A stretch of 64,000 nucleotides of DNA from an uncultured Propionibacteriaceae bacterium (GCA_937965785.1 CALCKT010000033.1:7740-71739), one strand, 5' to 3'. Shown: positions 32,752-42,697, counted from the first letter of the stretch. Notes: a model not told the origin generated them from the sequence alone. Numbers and translations: made by a program.

Positions 32752-34050
32752 CTACGCGGGCTGGACGCCGTGGGGGACCTCGACGAGGTCCATTTCGGGG
32801 TTCGCCCGTTTCATGCGGGAGATCACGAGGTGCATCCAGATCAGCGTAAGACCTGTCAGGACGGTCAGGACGATGAAGGGGGTGGAGGCCAGTCCCGTGA
32901 ACTTCTCGATGTAGGCGAACATCGGGGGAAGGAAGAAGCCACCCAGGCCACCCAGCATGCCGACGAGGCCCCCGACGGAGCCGACGTGGTGCGGGAAATA
33001 GGTGGGGATGTGCTTGTAGACCCCTGCCTTGCCGACGCCCATGGTGCAGCCGATCAGGAAGACCAGCGTCACCACCAGCCACAGCGGCAGGCCGTAGGCG
33101 TTGCCCTGCTCGTCGACCCCGCTGGGGATGCACAGGACGGTGAAGAAAGCGCCGATCGGGACGAAGGTCGCGTACATGGCGGTGCGGGCGCCCCAGTGGT
33201 CGGAGACCCAGCCGCCGAGCGGCCTCAGCAGGGATGCGGGGAAGATGAAGGTGGTGGTCAGGAGGGCGGCGGTGCCGAGATCAACCTTGAACACGTCCTG
33301 GTAGTAGGTGGGCAGGATGGCCGAGTAGGCGACGTAGGCCCCGAAGACGATCACGTAGTAGAGGCTGAAACGCCACACCCGGATGTCCTTGAGCGGCGTC
33401 AGCATCTCGGAGATCTTGGCGCTCGCCCCGGGCTTGCGGTCCGGGAACGGGGTGATGAACCACTGGAGGATCCCGACCACGACCAGCAGGACCGCGTACA
33501 CGATGGGGATGAGTCTCCAGCCGCCGGGGAGGAAACCGAGCACGGCGCTGCCCGCGGTGGTCGCGATGATGCCGGGACCGATGAGCTTGGTGACGGAGGC
33601 GCCGACGTTGCCCGCGCCGAAAACCCCGAGGGCGAAGCCCTTGTGCTCCGGGGAGTACCAGGCCGAGTTCCACGCGACACCGGCCGAGAACGAGTTGCCG
33701 ACGATGCCGACGCAGAAGGCCAGGACCAGCAGCATGGCGTAGTTTTCGGCGAACGAGACCGCCAGCGAGGCAACCGCCCCGAAGGCCATCATCACGGTGA
33801 AGACGATCTTGCCGCCGAAGCGGTCCGCGAGGATCCCGGCGGGCAGGCGCCACATGGAGCCGTTGAGGACCGCGACGGCGCTGATCCAGCTCAGCTGCAC
33901 GGAGTCCAGGCCGAACTCCGTCTGGATGGGTTTGCCGAGGATCCCGAACATCAGCCATACGGCGAACATCAGGGTGAACGAGATGCTGGACATCGTGAGG
34001 ACGCGCACAGCGCCCGGGGCCTCGTGATGTCTGGTTGTGTCGGCGCTCAC
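32752..34050 (-). CDS. narK: NarK1/NasA-type nitrate transporter (first of two)
   Basis: 432 aa from GTG 34050 with GGAGGGA upstream. Major facilitator of the nitrate/nitrite porter family: SSISFTLMFAVWLMFGILGKPIQTEFGLD, WISAVAVLNGSMWRLPAGILADRFGGK and FSAGVAWNSAWYSPEHKGFALGVFGAGNVGASVTKLIGP. This is the type 1 pattern (nitrate/proton symport). A NarK1-NarK2 pair is seen in denitrifiers, as a fusion or as separate genes. It is divergent from the narG operon and may share its control region. Confidence 0.88.
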   Translation of the reverse strand: MSADTTRHHEAPGAVRVLTMSSISFTLMFAVWLMFGILGKPIQTEFGLDSVQLSWISAVAVLNGSMWRLPAGILADRFGGKIVFTVMMAFGAVASLAVSFAENYAMLLVLAFCVGIVGNSFSAGVAWNSAWYSPEHKGFALGVFGAGNVGASVTKLIGPGIIATTAGSAVLGFLPGGWRLIPIVYAVLLVVVGILQWFITPFPDRKPGASAKISEMLTPLKDIRVWRFSLYYVIVFGAYVAYSAILPTYYQDVFKVDLGTAALLTTTFIFPASLLRPLGGWVSDHWGARTAMYATFVPIGAFFTVLCIPSGVDEQGNAYGLPLWLVVTLVFLIGCTMGVGKAGVYKHIPTYFPHHVGSVGGLVGMLGGLGGFFLPPMFAYIEKFTGLASTPFIVLTVLTGLTLIWMHLVISRMKRANPEMDLVEVPHGVQPA

Positions 34051-34152
34051 GGCGCTCCCTCCAATGGAGTGGTCCCTTTTAATTGCTGGCAGGAGCCTAT
34101 GTGTGGCTGTAGTATCAAGTCAACAAACGAGGCCGGGAGCGCCTGCCGGCAA

Positions 34153-34184
34153 GGATTTTAAGCAAGAAGTTCATTGCTAAATCC
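34153..34184. promoter_or_regulatory. Inverted repeat between narK and the nar operon
   Basis: GGATTTTAAGCAA (34153-34165) and TTGCTAAATCC (34174-34184) are near-perfect inverted arms around 8 nt, AT-rich against the local background. It lies about 55 bases before the regulator start and 100 bases before narK, and is a candidate operator for the adjacent regulator or another anaerobic regulator. Confidence 0.5.
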
Positions 34185-34237
34185 CTGTTTCGGGCTTGCT
34201 GGGGCTCCCCTTTTTATTCCGTGTCGGGAGGACATCG

Positions 34238-34939
34238 GTGACCATCGCGAGGCAGCTGGCCGGGGGCGGAGAAGCCGTCCCCGTGCAGGATCCTGCCCTC
34301 GATCTCCTCGCGCGCCATCCCGAGGGTCTCACCGCTGCCGAGGTCGCCGAGAACCTTCACCTGCACGTCACAACGGTTCGGGTGCATCTCAACCGGCTCG
34401 TCGCCGAGGAGCGACTCCTGCAGCGCGACGAGCGGGTGGGGGTCGGGCGTCCCCGACGCCGCTACTTCCCGGTGCCCCGAAACGTCCCCCGGGTCCCCCT
34501 CCAGGACGACTACCAGCTGCTGACGGAGGTGCTCGCTCAGGTGCTGGACGCCGAGAGCACCAAGACCGAGGATGTGCTCAGGGAATGGGCGACGCGCACC
34601 TTGGACGCCGACGTCCTGGGGTTGTCCACGTCCTCCGAGGCGGGCTGGCAGGACAAGGTCGAGGTCGTGATCGGGTTGCTGAGGTCCTGGGGGTACGACC
34701 CCCGGGTGACGGAGGTCGGGCCGTGCCGCATGGCCGCGGACCTGCGTGGTTGCCCGCTTCGCGGGACCGCTTTCTCGTCCCCCGAGGCTGTGTGTGGCGC
34801 ACACCGGGGGCTCATCCGTGGGGCTCTGGGGGCACTCGGGGAACCCGACACGGAGGTCGAACTCGAAGCAGATTTCTCAGGCGGATCCTGCTGCCTGAGG
34901 CTGAGCCGGGAAACCGGACACGAAGGAGAGAAGCAATGA
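34238..34939 (+). CDS. Winged-helix regulator with C-terminal Cys cluster (ArnR-like)
   Basis: 233 aa from GTG 34238, with GGGAGGA 5 nt upstream. The N-terminal winged helix (LLARHPEGLTAAEVAENLHLHVTTVRVHLNRLVAEERLLQRDE) is followed by a C-terminal domain with Cys163, Cys172 and Cys186 and a CC pair at 218-219. The type (COG2345-like) includes SufR-like Fe-S regulators. In Corynebacterium glutamicum an Fe-S regulator, ArnR, encoded beside narKGHJI, represses it in air; position and Cys pattern suggest the same role here, but orthology is not proven. ATGA overlap with narG. Confidence 0.72.
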   Translation: MTIARQLAGGGEAVPVQDPALDLLARHPEGLTAAEVAENLHLHVTTVRVHLNRLVAEERLLQRDERVGVGRPRRRYFPVPRNVPRVPLQDDYQLLTEVLAQVLDAESTKTEDVLREWATRTLDADVLGLSTSSEAGWQDKVEVVIGLLRSWGYDPRVTEVGPCRMAADLRGCPLRGTAFSSPEAVCGAHRGLIRGALGALGEPDTEVELEADFSGGSCCLRLSRETGHEGEKQ

Positions 34940-37900
34940 CCAACACGTACGAGGTGGGCATGGACGGCCCGCTCACGGATCTGCTGGTTGACACCGGCCG
35001 GTTCTTCACGCGGGGTGAGGTCTCACGTGACGGGCGCACCGTCCACAAGAAGGGCGGCCGCAGCGACTCCTTCTACCGGGACCGCTGGGCCTACGACAAG
35101 GTGGTCCGCTCCACCCACGGGGTGAACTGCACCGGGTCGTGCTCCTGGAAGGTCTACGTCAAGGACGGGATCATCACATGGGAGGCGCAGCAGACCGACT
35201 ACCCTTCCGTCGGTCCCGACCGGCCCGAGTACGAACCCCGCGGCTGCCCGCGCGGCGCGTCGTTCTCCTGGTACACCTACTCCCCGACCCGGGTGCGCTA
35301 CCCCTACATCCGGGGTGTTCTGCTGGAGATGTACCGGGAGGCCAAGGCCCAATACGGCGATCCCGTGCTGGCGTGGGCCTCCATCGTCCAGGACGAGGAG
35401 AAGTCGCGCACCTACAAACGGGCCCGCGGCAAGGGCGGTTTCGTCAGGGCGAACTGGGACGAGGCCGTCGAGATGGTGGCCGCCGCCCACACCTACATCA
35501 TCAAACGCTGGGGTCCCGACCGGATCGCCGGTTTCTCGCCGATCCCGGCCATGTCGATGGTCTCCCACGCATCCGGTGCCCGGTACCACAGCCTCATCGG
35601 CGGCTGCATGCTGTCCTTCTACGACTGGTACGCCGACCTGCCGCCCGCCTCGCCGCAGGTCTACGGCGACCAGACCGACGTGCGTGAATCCGGCGACTGG
35701 TGGGACGCCGGCTACCTGATGCTCTGGGGTTCGAACGTGCCCCTGACGCGTACGCCCGACGCCCACTGGATGGTCGAGGCCCGCTACCGCGGCCAGAAGG
35801 TCGTGGTCATGTCGCCCGATTACTCGGAAGCCACCAAGTTCGCCGACGAGTGGGTTCCGGTCGCACCCGGCACCGACGCGGCCCTCGGCATGGCCATGGG
35901 ACACGTGGTGCTGAAGGAGTTCTTCGCCGACCGGCGGGTGCCTTTCTTCGACGAGTACAACCGCACCTACAACGACTCCCCGTTCCTGATCACCCTCGAC
36001 GAACACGCCCCCGGGGTGTACCGGCCGGGCAAGAACCTCGTCGCGGGCGATGTCGGCGGGGAACTGGCCGAGCAGGCCAATGCCATGTTCAAGCCGCTCG
36101 TCTGGGACGAGAACACCGACCGGATAGCCAGCCCCAACGGCACCCTCGGGCACCGTTTCGGCGACGCCGATGCGGGCAGGTGGAACCTGATCCTGGGTGA
36201 CCTCAAACCCGCCCTGACCATGATGGACACCCCCGGACACGAGATGGTCGAGGTGGAGCTGCCCTGCTTCGCGAACGACACCGAGGAGCCCTTCGGGTTG
36301 CGGCGCGGGGTGCCGGTGCGGCGGGTCGGGGACCGGCTGGTCACCACCGTCCTCGACCTGCTGCTGGCCCAGTACGGCGTGGCCCGCCCGGGTCTGCCCG
36401 GCAACTGGCCGAAGGACTACGACGACATCGAGGGCATCTACACCCCCGGGTGGCAGGAGACCATCACCAACGTTCCTGCCGCACAGGTCATCCGGGTGGC
36501 CCGGGAGTTCGCGCAGAACGCGATCGACACCAACGGACGCTCCATGATCATCATGGGGGCCGGCACCAACCACTGGTACCACGCCGACGTGATCTACCGG
36601 ACCATGCTGACGCTGATCCAGTTCTGCGGTTGCGAGGGCCGCAACGGGGGCGGCTGGGCCCACTACGTCGGTCAGGAGAAGGCCCGCCCGATCACCGGCT
36701 GGGCAGCGATGGCGTTCGCGCTGGACTGGCACCGCCCCGCCCGGCAGATGATCCACACCGGCTACTGGTACATCCACACCGACCAGTACCGCTACGACAC
36801 CTTCGATGCCGACACCCTCTCCGCCAAGGAGTTCGGCAACGACCTGTTCAACAAGAAGGTCACCTCCGACCTGTACGTGCAGTCCGCGAAACTGGGCTGG
36901 ATGCCGTTCTTCCCGCAGTTCGAGAAGAGCCCCCTCACCCTGGCCGACGAGGCCGCCGCCGCCGGGCAGGAGGCCCCCGACTACATCGTCGACCAGCTCA
37001 AACAGGGCAGGCTGAAGTTCGCGGTCGAGGACCCCGACAATCCCGAGAACTTCCCCAGGGCCCTGACCCTGTGGCGTTCCAACCTGATCGGCAACACCGC
37101 CAAGGGCGACGAGTACTTCCTGAGGCATCTGCTCGGCACCGACCACGCCGTCACCGCCGCCGAGGCGGAGGGGGAGATGCGCCCCAAGGACATGGTCTGG
37201 CGGGAGCAGGCGCCCGAGGGCAAACTCGACCTGCTGTTGACACTGGACTTCCGCATGACCAGTTCGACGTTGATGTCCGACGTGCTGCTGCCCGCGGCCA
37301 CGTGGTACGAGAAGCACGACATCAACACCACCGACATGCACCCGTTCATCCATCCGTTCACCCCCGCCATCAACCCGCCGTGGCAGGCGAAGACGGACTG
37401 GGAGACGTTCCAGCTGATCGCCGACAAACTCTCCGAGCTGGCCGAGGACCACCTCGGGGTGCGCAAGGACGTGATGGCCACCCCGCTGATGCACGACTCG
37501 CCGGATGCGATGGCCATGCCTCACGGTGTGGTCAGGGACTGGAGCAAGGGCGAGGTGGATCCGATCCCGGCGGTCACCATGCCGCGCCTGACCGTCATCG
37601 AACGCGACTACACCGCGATCGGGGCGAAATACGGCACCGTTGGTCCGCTGCTCGACAAACTCGGTACCGCCCAGAAAGGCCTCGTCACCGACGTCACGTC
37701 GGCCATCGCGTACCTCAAGGGCAAGAACGGCACCCGCCGCGGCGGCCCCGCCGACGGCCGTCCGCAGCTGGACAACGGGATCGACGTCGCCGAGGCGATC
37801 ATGTCGCTGGCCGGCACCACCAACGGGCACCTGGCCACCCAGGGGTTCAAGACCCTGGAGAAACGGACCGGCGTGCAGCTGCACGACCTGGCGGCCGAGC

Positions 37901-38640
37901 ACGAGGGCAAGCACATCAAGTTCCAGGACATCGTCGCCCAGCCGCAGCCGGTGATCACCTCGCCCGAATGGTCGGGCTCGGAGTCGGGAGGCCGTCGCTA
38001 CGCCCCGTTCACCATCAACGTCGAACGCATGAAGCCGTGGCACACGCTCACCGGGCGCATGCACTTCTACCTCGACCACGACTGGATGATCGCGCTCGGC
38101 GAGCAGCTGCCCACCTACCGCGGCCCCCTGAACATGACCCAGCTGTTCGGCGAGGCCCCGCCCGGTGAGGTCAACGAGCTCGGCGTGTCCGTGCGTTACC
38201 TCACGCCGCACTTCAAGTGGGCCATCCACTCGCAGTACCAGGACAACTGGTTCATGCAGACGCTCTCTCGCGGCGGTCAGCAGATCTGGATCAGCCCGCA
38301 GGACGCGGCCAAGGTCGGGATCAAGGACAACGACTGGGTCGAGCTGGTCAACCGCAATGGCGTCGTCAGCTGCCGTGCGATCGTCTCGCACCGCATGCCC
38401 GAGGGCACCGTGTACATGTACCACGCCCAGGATCGCCTCATCGAGGTGCCGTTGACGGAGCGGAATGGGCGCCGCGGCGGTATCCACAACTCGATGACCC
38501 GCATCATGATCAAGCCGACCCACATTGCCGGTGGCTACGGACAGATCGCCTTCGCGTTCAACTACTACGGACCCACGGGCAACAACCGTGACGAAGTCAC
38601 GATGATCCGCAGGCGTTCCCAGGACGTCACCTACTTCTGA
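34936..38640 (+). CDS. narG: Respiratory nitrate reductase, alpha subunit
   Basis: 1234 aa, standard length. Molybdopterin guanine dinucleotide catalytic subunit, facing the cytoplasm, reducing nitrate to nitrite. His61, Cys65, Cys69 and Cys104 (HGVNCTGSC and RGCPRG) are ligands of the FS0 [4Fe-4S] cluster. The molybdenum aspartate lies in GDQTDVRESGDWWDAGYLMLWGSNVPLTRTPDAHW. No twin-arginine signal, as expected for NarG. ATG 34936 overlaps the regulator stop and has GGAGAG upstream. Confidence 0.97.
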   Translation: MTNTYEVGMDGPLTDLLVDTGRFFTRGEVSRDGRTVHKKGGRSDSFYRDRWAYDKVVRSTHGVNCTGSCSWKVYVKDGIITWEAQQTDYPSVGPDRPEYEPRGCPRGASFSWYTYSPTRVRYPYIRGVLLEMYREAKAQYGDPVLAWASIVQDEEKSRTYKRARGKGGFVRANWDEAVEMVAAAHTYIIKRWGPDRIAGFSPIPAMSMVSHASGARYHSLIGGCMLSFYDWYADLPPASPQVYGDQTDVRESGDWWDAGYLMLWGSNVPLTRTPDAHWMVEARYRGQKVVVMSPDYSEATKFADEWVPVAPGTDAALGMAMGHVVLKEFFADRRVPFFDEYNRTYNDSPFLITLDEHAPGVYRPGKNLVAGDVGGELAEQANAMFKPLVWDENTDRIASPNGTLGHRFGDADAGRWNLILGDLKPALTMMDTPGHEMVEVELPCFANDTEEPFGLRRGVPVRRVGDRLVTTVLDLLLAQYGVARPGLPGNWPKDYDDIEGIYTPGWQETITNVPAAQVIRVAREFAQNAIDTNGRSMIIMGAGTNHWYHADVIYRTMLTLIQFCGCEGRNGGGWAHYVGQEKARPITGWAAMAFALDWHRPARQMIHTGYWYIHTDQYRYDTFDADTLSAKEFGNDLFNKKVTSDLYVQSAKLGWMPFFPQFEKSPLTLADEAAAAGQEAPDYIVDQLKQGRLKFAVEDPDNPENFPRALTLWRSNLIGNTAKGDEYFLRHLLGTDHAVTAAEAEGEMRPKDMVWREQAPEGKLDLLLTLDFRMTSSTLMSDVLLPAATWYEKHDINTTDMHPFIHPFTPAINPPWQAKTDWETFQLIADKLSELAEDHLGVRKDVMATPLMHDSPDAMAMPHGVVRDWSKGEVDPIPAVTMPRLTVIERDYTAIGAKYGTVGPLLDKLGTAQKGLVTDVTSAIAYLKGKNGTRRGGPADGRPQLDNGIDVAEAIMSLAGTTNGHLATQGFKTLEKRTGVQLHDLAAEHEGKHIKFQDIVAQPQPVITSPEWSGSESGGRRYAPFTINVERMKPWHTLTGRMHFYLDHDWMIALGEQLPTYRGPLNMTQLFGEAPPGEVNELGVSVRYLTPHFKWAIHSQYQDNWFMQTLSRGGQQIWISPQDAAKVGIKDNDWVELVNRNGVVSCRAIVSHRMPEGTVYMYHAQDRLIEVPLTERNGRRGGIHNSMTRIMIKPTHIAGGYGQIAFAFNYYGPTGNNRDEVTMIRRRSQDVTYF

Positions 38641-38661
38641 GCCGGAAAGGACCTAATCAAC

Positions 38662-40251
38662 ATGCGAATCATGGCCCAGATGGCGATGGTGATGAACCTC
38701 GACAAGTGCATCGGCTGCCACACCTGTTCGGTCACCTGCAAGCAGGCGTGGACCAACCGTTCCGGCACCGAGTACGTGTGGTTCAACAACGTGGAGACCC
38801 GCCCGGGTCTCGGCTACCCCCGGGAGTACGAGAACCAGGAGAAGTGGCAGGGTGGCTGGGAGGTCACCAAGCGCGGCAGGCTGCGCCTCAAGGGCGGCGG
38901 CCGGTTCCACAAACTGCTCAACATCTTCGGCAACCCGAAGATGCCCGAGATCGACGACTACTACGAGCCGTGGACCTACGACTACCAGAACCTGCTGAAC
39001 GCGCCGGCGGGGCAGAAACACTTCCCGGTGGCCACGGCCCACTCACTTATCACCGGCGAGAAGATGACCCCGAAGTGGGGCCCGAACTGGGATGACGACC
39101 TGGGCGGCGTGGTCGAGTACGGGCACAAGGACCCGATGCTCAAGGGCATCGAGGACAAGGTGAAGTTCGAGTTCGAACAGACCTTCATGTTCTACCTGCC
39201 GCGCATCTGCGAACACTGCCTCAACCCGGCGTGCGCGGCCTCCTGCCCCTCCGGCGCGATCTACAAACGCGCCGAGGACGGCATCGTCCTGGTGGACCAG
39301 GACCGCTGCCGCGGCTGGCGGATGTGCATCTCCGGTTGCCCCTACAAGAAGGTCTACTTCAACCACAACACCGGCAAGGCCGAGAAGTGCACCTTCTGCT
39401 ACCCGCGCGTGGAGCTGGGGATCCCCACGGTCTGCGCGGAGACCTGCGTCGGGCGGCTGCGCTACATCGGTTTGATGCTCTACGACGCCGATGCGGTTCT
39501 CGTTGCAGCGGCCGAACGCGACGAACACAAGCTGTACGAGAAACAGCTCGCGGTCTTCCTCGACCCGGAGGATCCCGAAATCCGTGCCGAGGCGGAACGC
39601 CAGGGCATTCCGCACGACTGGGTCGAGGCGGCCCGGCGTTCCCCGGTGAAGAAACTCATCATGGATCACCGGGTGGCGCTTCCCCTGCACCCGGAGTACC
39701 GCACCATGCCGATGGTCTGGTACATCCCGCCGCTGTCGCCGATCGTTGACTCCGTCGCCTCCACCGGATACGACGCGGAGGATGTCGACAACCTGTTCGG
39801 GGCCATTGACGTGCTGCGCATTCCCATGGAGTACCTGGCCAATCTGTTCACGGCCGGCAACGTCGCCCCGGTGCGCGCCGTCCTGGAGAAGATGGCCGCC
39901 ATGCGCTCCTACATGCGCGACATCAACCTCGGAGGGGCCGGCAACGAGGAGATCGCCGCCAAGGTCGGCATGACCGGCCAGGAGATCCAGGACATGTTCC
40001 GGTTGCTCGCGATCGCCAAGTACGACGAGCGCTACGTCATCCCGCCGTCGCACAAGGAACAGGCCCACAGCCTGGAGTCGATCTCCACCGAATGCCCCGT
40101 CGGCGAGGGTGGCACGGCCCCCGGCAGCGGTCCCGTGGCCGTGACGATCGGCAGCTACTCGGCCGCGAAGGCCCGGCGGGAGGCCTCCCAGGGGCAGGGC
40201 ACCTTCCTCGACTGGGACGGCCACGGCATACCGACCTCGGGGGTGAAGTGA
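38662..40251 (+). CDS. narH: Respiratory nitrate reductase, beta subunit
   Basis: 529 aa. Four Fe-S clusters: CIGCHTCSVTCKQAW near the N-terminus, CEHCLNPACAASCPSG, CRGWRMCISGCPYKK (Trp in place of a Cys marks the [3Fe-4S] cluster, as in other NarH) and CTFCYPRVELGIPTVCAETC. Carries electrons from NarI haems to NarG. ATG 38662 follows AAAGGA; an in-frame ATG three codons later is also possible. The C-terminal tail is slightly longer than in E. coli. Confidence 0.97.
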   Translation: MRIMAQMAMVMNLDKCIGCHTCSVTCKQAWTNRSGTEYVWFNNVETRPGLGYPREYENQEKWQGGWEVTKRGRLRLKGGGRFHKLLNIFGNPKMPEIDDYYEPWTYDYQNLLNAPAGQKHFPVATAHSLITGEKMTPKWGPNWDDDLGGVVEYGHKDPMLKGIEDKVKFEFEQTFMFYLPRICEHCLNPACAASCPSGAIYKRAEDGIVLVDQDRCRGWRMCISGCPYKKVYFNHNTGKAEKCTFCYPRVELGIPTVCAETCVGRLRYIGLMLYDADAVLVAAAERDEHKLYEKQLAVFLDPEDPEIRAEAERQGIPHDWVEAARRSPVKKLIMDHRVALPLHPEYRTMPMVWYIPPLSPIVDSVASTGYDAEDVDNLFGAIDVLRIPMEYLANLFTAGNVAPVRAVLEKMAAMRSYMRDINLGGAGNEEIAAKVGMTGQEIQDMFRLLAIAKYDERYVIPPSHKEQAHSLESISTECPVGEGGTAPGSGPVAVTIGSYSAAKARREASQGQGTFLDWDGHGIPTSGVK

Positions 40252-40958
40252 TGAGACGTTGGCTGCCCGGAATCGGACGCCGGGCCCCGAACGTCCCGGC
40301 CCGGGAGCTGCCCGACGACCAGCTGCGCGTGACATGGCAGGCCGTCTCCCTGCTGCTGGACTACCCCTCGGTGAAGCTGTTCCGGAACCTGACGCGGCTT
40401 CGTGATACGGCCGGGCGGCTGCCCGCCACGGTGGGGGAGCCGCTGATCGGGGTGATCGACCACCTCGAACAGCAGGGCCTGGAGGCCTCCCGGCAGGCCT
40501 ACGTCGAAACCTTCGACCACACCCGCAAGTGCGCCCTGCACCTGACCTACTACGCCCACGGCGACAGCCGGAAACGGGGAGTGGCCCTGGTGCAGTTCAA
40601 ACAGGCCTACCGCCGCGCCGGGATGGAGGTCAGCGACGAGGAGCTGCCCGATCACCTGTCGGTGGTCCTGGAGTTCGGGGCCCTCGGCGACCTGGACGTC
40701 GCCTGGGAGCTGATCAACCGGCACCGCGCAGGGGTGGAACTGCTCGCCATGGCCCTGGAGCACCGGGGATCTCCCTGGCGCGGGGCGCTGGCCGCCCTGC
40801 GCGCCAGCCTGCCCGCCATCGACGGTGAGCAGGCCGAAGCCGTCGCGAAACTGCTCCGTGACGGCCCCGAAACCGAGGACGTGGGGTTGGAACCCTACGG
40901 CATCGATCCGTTCCTGAACCCCCGTCCCGACGAAGACGCTGAACTGCTGGGAGTCTGA
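40251..40958 (+). CDS. narJ: Nitrate reductase assembly chaperone
   Basis: 235 aa, TorD/NarJ family. Needed to insert the molybdenum cofactor into NarG before membrane binding. DQLRVTWQAVSLLLDYPSVKLF at the start and YVETFDHTRKCALHLTYYAHGDSRKRG, LPDHLSVVLEFGAL are NarJ signatures. ATG 40251 overlaps the narH stop by one base. Confidence 0.95.
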   Translation: MRRWLPGIGRRAPNVPARELPDDQLRVTWQAVSLLLDYPSVKLFRNLTRLRDTAGRLPATVGEPLIGVIDHLEQQGLEASRQAYVETFDHTRKCALHLTYYAHGDSRKRGVALVQFKQAYRRAGMEVSDEELPDHLSVVLEFGALGDLDVAWELINRHRAGVELLAMALEHRGSPWRGALAALRASLPAIDGEQAEAVAKLLRDGPETEDVGLEPYGIDPFLNPRPDEDAELLGV

Positions 40959-40961
40959 TCC

Positions 40962-41699
40962 ATGAACACTCTGCTCTGGGGGGTTTTCCCCTACATCGCG
41001 ATGGCGGTCTTCGTCGTCGGCATGATCTGGCGATACCGATTCAGCCAGTTCTCCTGGACCACCCGCAGCTCTCAGATCTATGAGTCGCGGCTGCTGCGCA
41101 TCGGTGCTCCGCTGTTCCACTTCGGCCTGCTGTTCGCCTTCGGTGGGCATCTCATGGGCCTGGTCATCCCGAAGGCCTGGACCGATGCGCTCGGCATCGA
41201 ACAGGAGACCTACCACCTGGTTGCGGTGGTGGGCGGCTGGATCTCCGGGATCATGATCGCCGTCGGGTACCTGATCCTCATCGTCCGGCGCATCGCGGTG
41301 CCCGCGGTGCGGAAGGCCACCACCATCGGGGATGTCGTGATGTACGTGGTGCTGACCGCCATCCTCGTCACCGGTGCGTGGAACACGCTGACCACCACCT
41401 TCGACCACCACTACAACTACCGGCAGGGGGTGAGCCCCTGGTTCCGCAGCATCTTCACCTTCCAACCGGACATCGAGTTGATGGTGAACTCGCCGTTCTC
41501 CTTCCAGGCGCACGCCTTCCTGGCGTTCCTGATCCTGCTGATCTGGCCGTTCACCCGGTTGGTGCACGCCTTCAGCATCCCGGTCGGGTACGTGACCCGG
41601 CCCTACGTGGTCTACCGCTCCGCCGGGAAGACACCGGCCCGGAACACCAATGTTCCCGCCGGGTTGTGGGACAAACCCAAACTGAAGGAGCAGGTGTGA
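40962..41699 (+). CDS. narI: Respiratory nitrate reductase, gamma subunit
   Basis: 245 aa, cytochrome b with five membrane segments, oxidising menaquinol. Haem-binding histidines are in PLFHFGLLFAFGGHLMG and, in the last helices, FSFQAHAFLAFLILLIWPFTRLVHAFSIP. Anchors NarGH. Starts 3 bases after narJ. Confidence 0.96.
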   Translation: MNTLLWGVFPYIAMAVFVVGMIWRYRFSQFSWTTRSSQIYESRLLRIGAPLFHFGLLFAFGGHLMGLVIPKAWTDALGIEQETYHLVAVVGGWISGIMIAVGYLILIVRRIAVPAVRKATTIGDVVMYVVLTAILVTGAWNTLTTTFDHHYNYRQGVSPWFRSIFTFQPDIELMVNSPFSFQAHAFLAFLILLIWPFTRLVHAFSIPVGYVTRPYVVYRSAGKTPARNTNVPAGLWDKPKLKEQV

Positions 41700-41950
41700 G
41701 TGGTCGGGAGCCCATTGACGAGACCGCTTGGGCCCCTTGGGTGGAACACGTGGCCGCGGCCCTGGAAGTGGACGCCTCGGCGGTCTCGCCGCGGGCCGTT
41801 CACGACCTGACGGGCCAGGTCGCGGCACGCTACCAGCGCCCCATGGCGCCGGTTTCCGCCTACCTGTGGGGGCTGGCGATCGCCACCCACCCGGACCGCG
41901 ACCCCGGGGAGCTGGCCCGGGTCATTCTCGACGCGCTCCCGGAGGGTTGA
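41696..41950 (+). CDS. DUF6457 domain protein
   Basis: 84 aa from GTG 41696, with AAGGAG just upstream; overlaps narI by 4 bases and the next gene by 1. Pattern: W.EHVAAALEVDASAV, VHDLTGQVAARYQRPMAPVSAYLWGLA. It is a stand-alone copy of the domain fused to MobA at 44969-45235: both have the core (Q/A)RPMAPVSA(Y/H)LWGLA. Function unknown. Two placements among molybdoenzyme genes suggest work with molybdenum cofactor. Confidence 0.75.
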   Translation: MSGREPIDETAWAPWVEHVAAALEVDASAVSPRAVHDLTGQVAARYQRPMAPVSAYLWGLAIATHPDRDPGELARVILDALPEG

Positions 41951-42696
41951 TGCAGCCGGTCATCGCCGTTCCTGAGCCCCTCACCGAAGCCGAACGCGAC
42001 CGCTACCAGCGGACCATGGCCATCGACGGTTTCGGGGAGGAGGCCCAGGGCAGGCTCAAGGCCGCGACGGTGTGCTGCATCGGTGCGGGAGGTCTCGGCG
42101 GTCCCGTGCTGCAGTACCTGGCCGCCTCCGGGGTGGGGCGGTTGATCGTCGTCGACGACGACATCGTGGAGGAACGCAACCTGCAACGCCAGACCCTCTA
42201 CGGCACCACCACCCTGGGGGCCTCCAAGGCCGCTGCCGCCGCCGCGCGGCTGGCGGACCTCAACCCCATGGTCGAGGTGATTCCCGTGTCCCTGCGGGTC
42301 ACGCAGGACACGGCGGAGTCGGTCCTCGCCGGCTGCGACGTGGTGGTGGATGCGGTGGACAACCTGCCCACCCGGCTGGCCGTGGCCGGGGCCTGTCAGC
42401 GTCTCGACCTGCCGCTGGTCTTCGGTGCCGTCCAGGCCGTCAACGGGCAGGTCACGGTGCTGTGGGAACGTCACAAACTGGCCCTGTCGGATCTGTTCCC
42501 CGACCCCCCGCTGAGCTGCCCGACGGCCGCGGAGGTCGGGGTGCTGGGTCCCATGACCGGTTGGGTGGGTTCGGTGATGGCCACCGAGGTGGTCAAACTG
42601 CTCACCGGGGTCGGGGAACCGCTGCTGGGGCGTGTGATGTACATCGACACCCTCCGAGCGAGGGTGGTGGAATTGCCGCTTGCCGGGAGGAAGTGA
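41950..42696 (+). CDS. moeB: ThiF/MoeB-family adenylyltransferase (molybdopterin synthase activation)
   Basis: 248 aa. Adenylates the C-terminal glycine of MoaD. Nucleotide loop CCIGAGGLGGPVLQYLAASGVG, catalytic-region RQTLYGTTTLGASKAAAAAARL, DAVDNLPTRLAVAGAC. LSCPTAAEVGVLGP keeps one cysteine, but I see none of the CxxC zinc pairs of E. coli MoeB. No rhodanese domain. With moaD in the same operon, MoeB is preferred over ThiF. TGATG overlap with the previous gene. Confidence 0.82.
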   Translation: MQPVIAVPEPLTEAERDRYQRTMAIDGFGEEAQGRLKAATVCCIGAGGLGGPVLQYLAASGVGRLIVVDDDIVEERNLQRQTLYGTTTLGASKAAAAAARLADLNPMVEVIPVSLRVTQDTAESVLAGCDVVVDAVDNLPTRLAVAGACQRLDLPLVFGAVQAVNGQVTVLWERHKLALSDLFPDPPLSCPTAAEVGVLGPMTGWVGSVMATEVVKLLTGVGEPLLGRVMYIDTLRARVVELPLAGRK

Positions 42697-42697
42697 C

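Noticed and set aside
35023..38523. 1166-aa open frame on the minus strand across narG
   Set aside because: It is a mirror of the high third-position GC of narG; composition is low-complexity and it has no family motif, while narG is certain.
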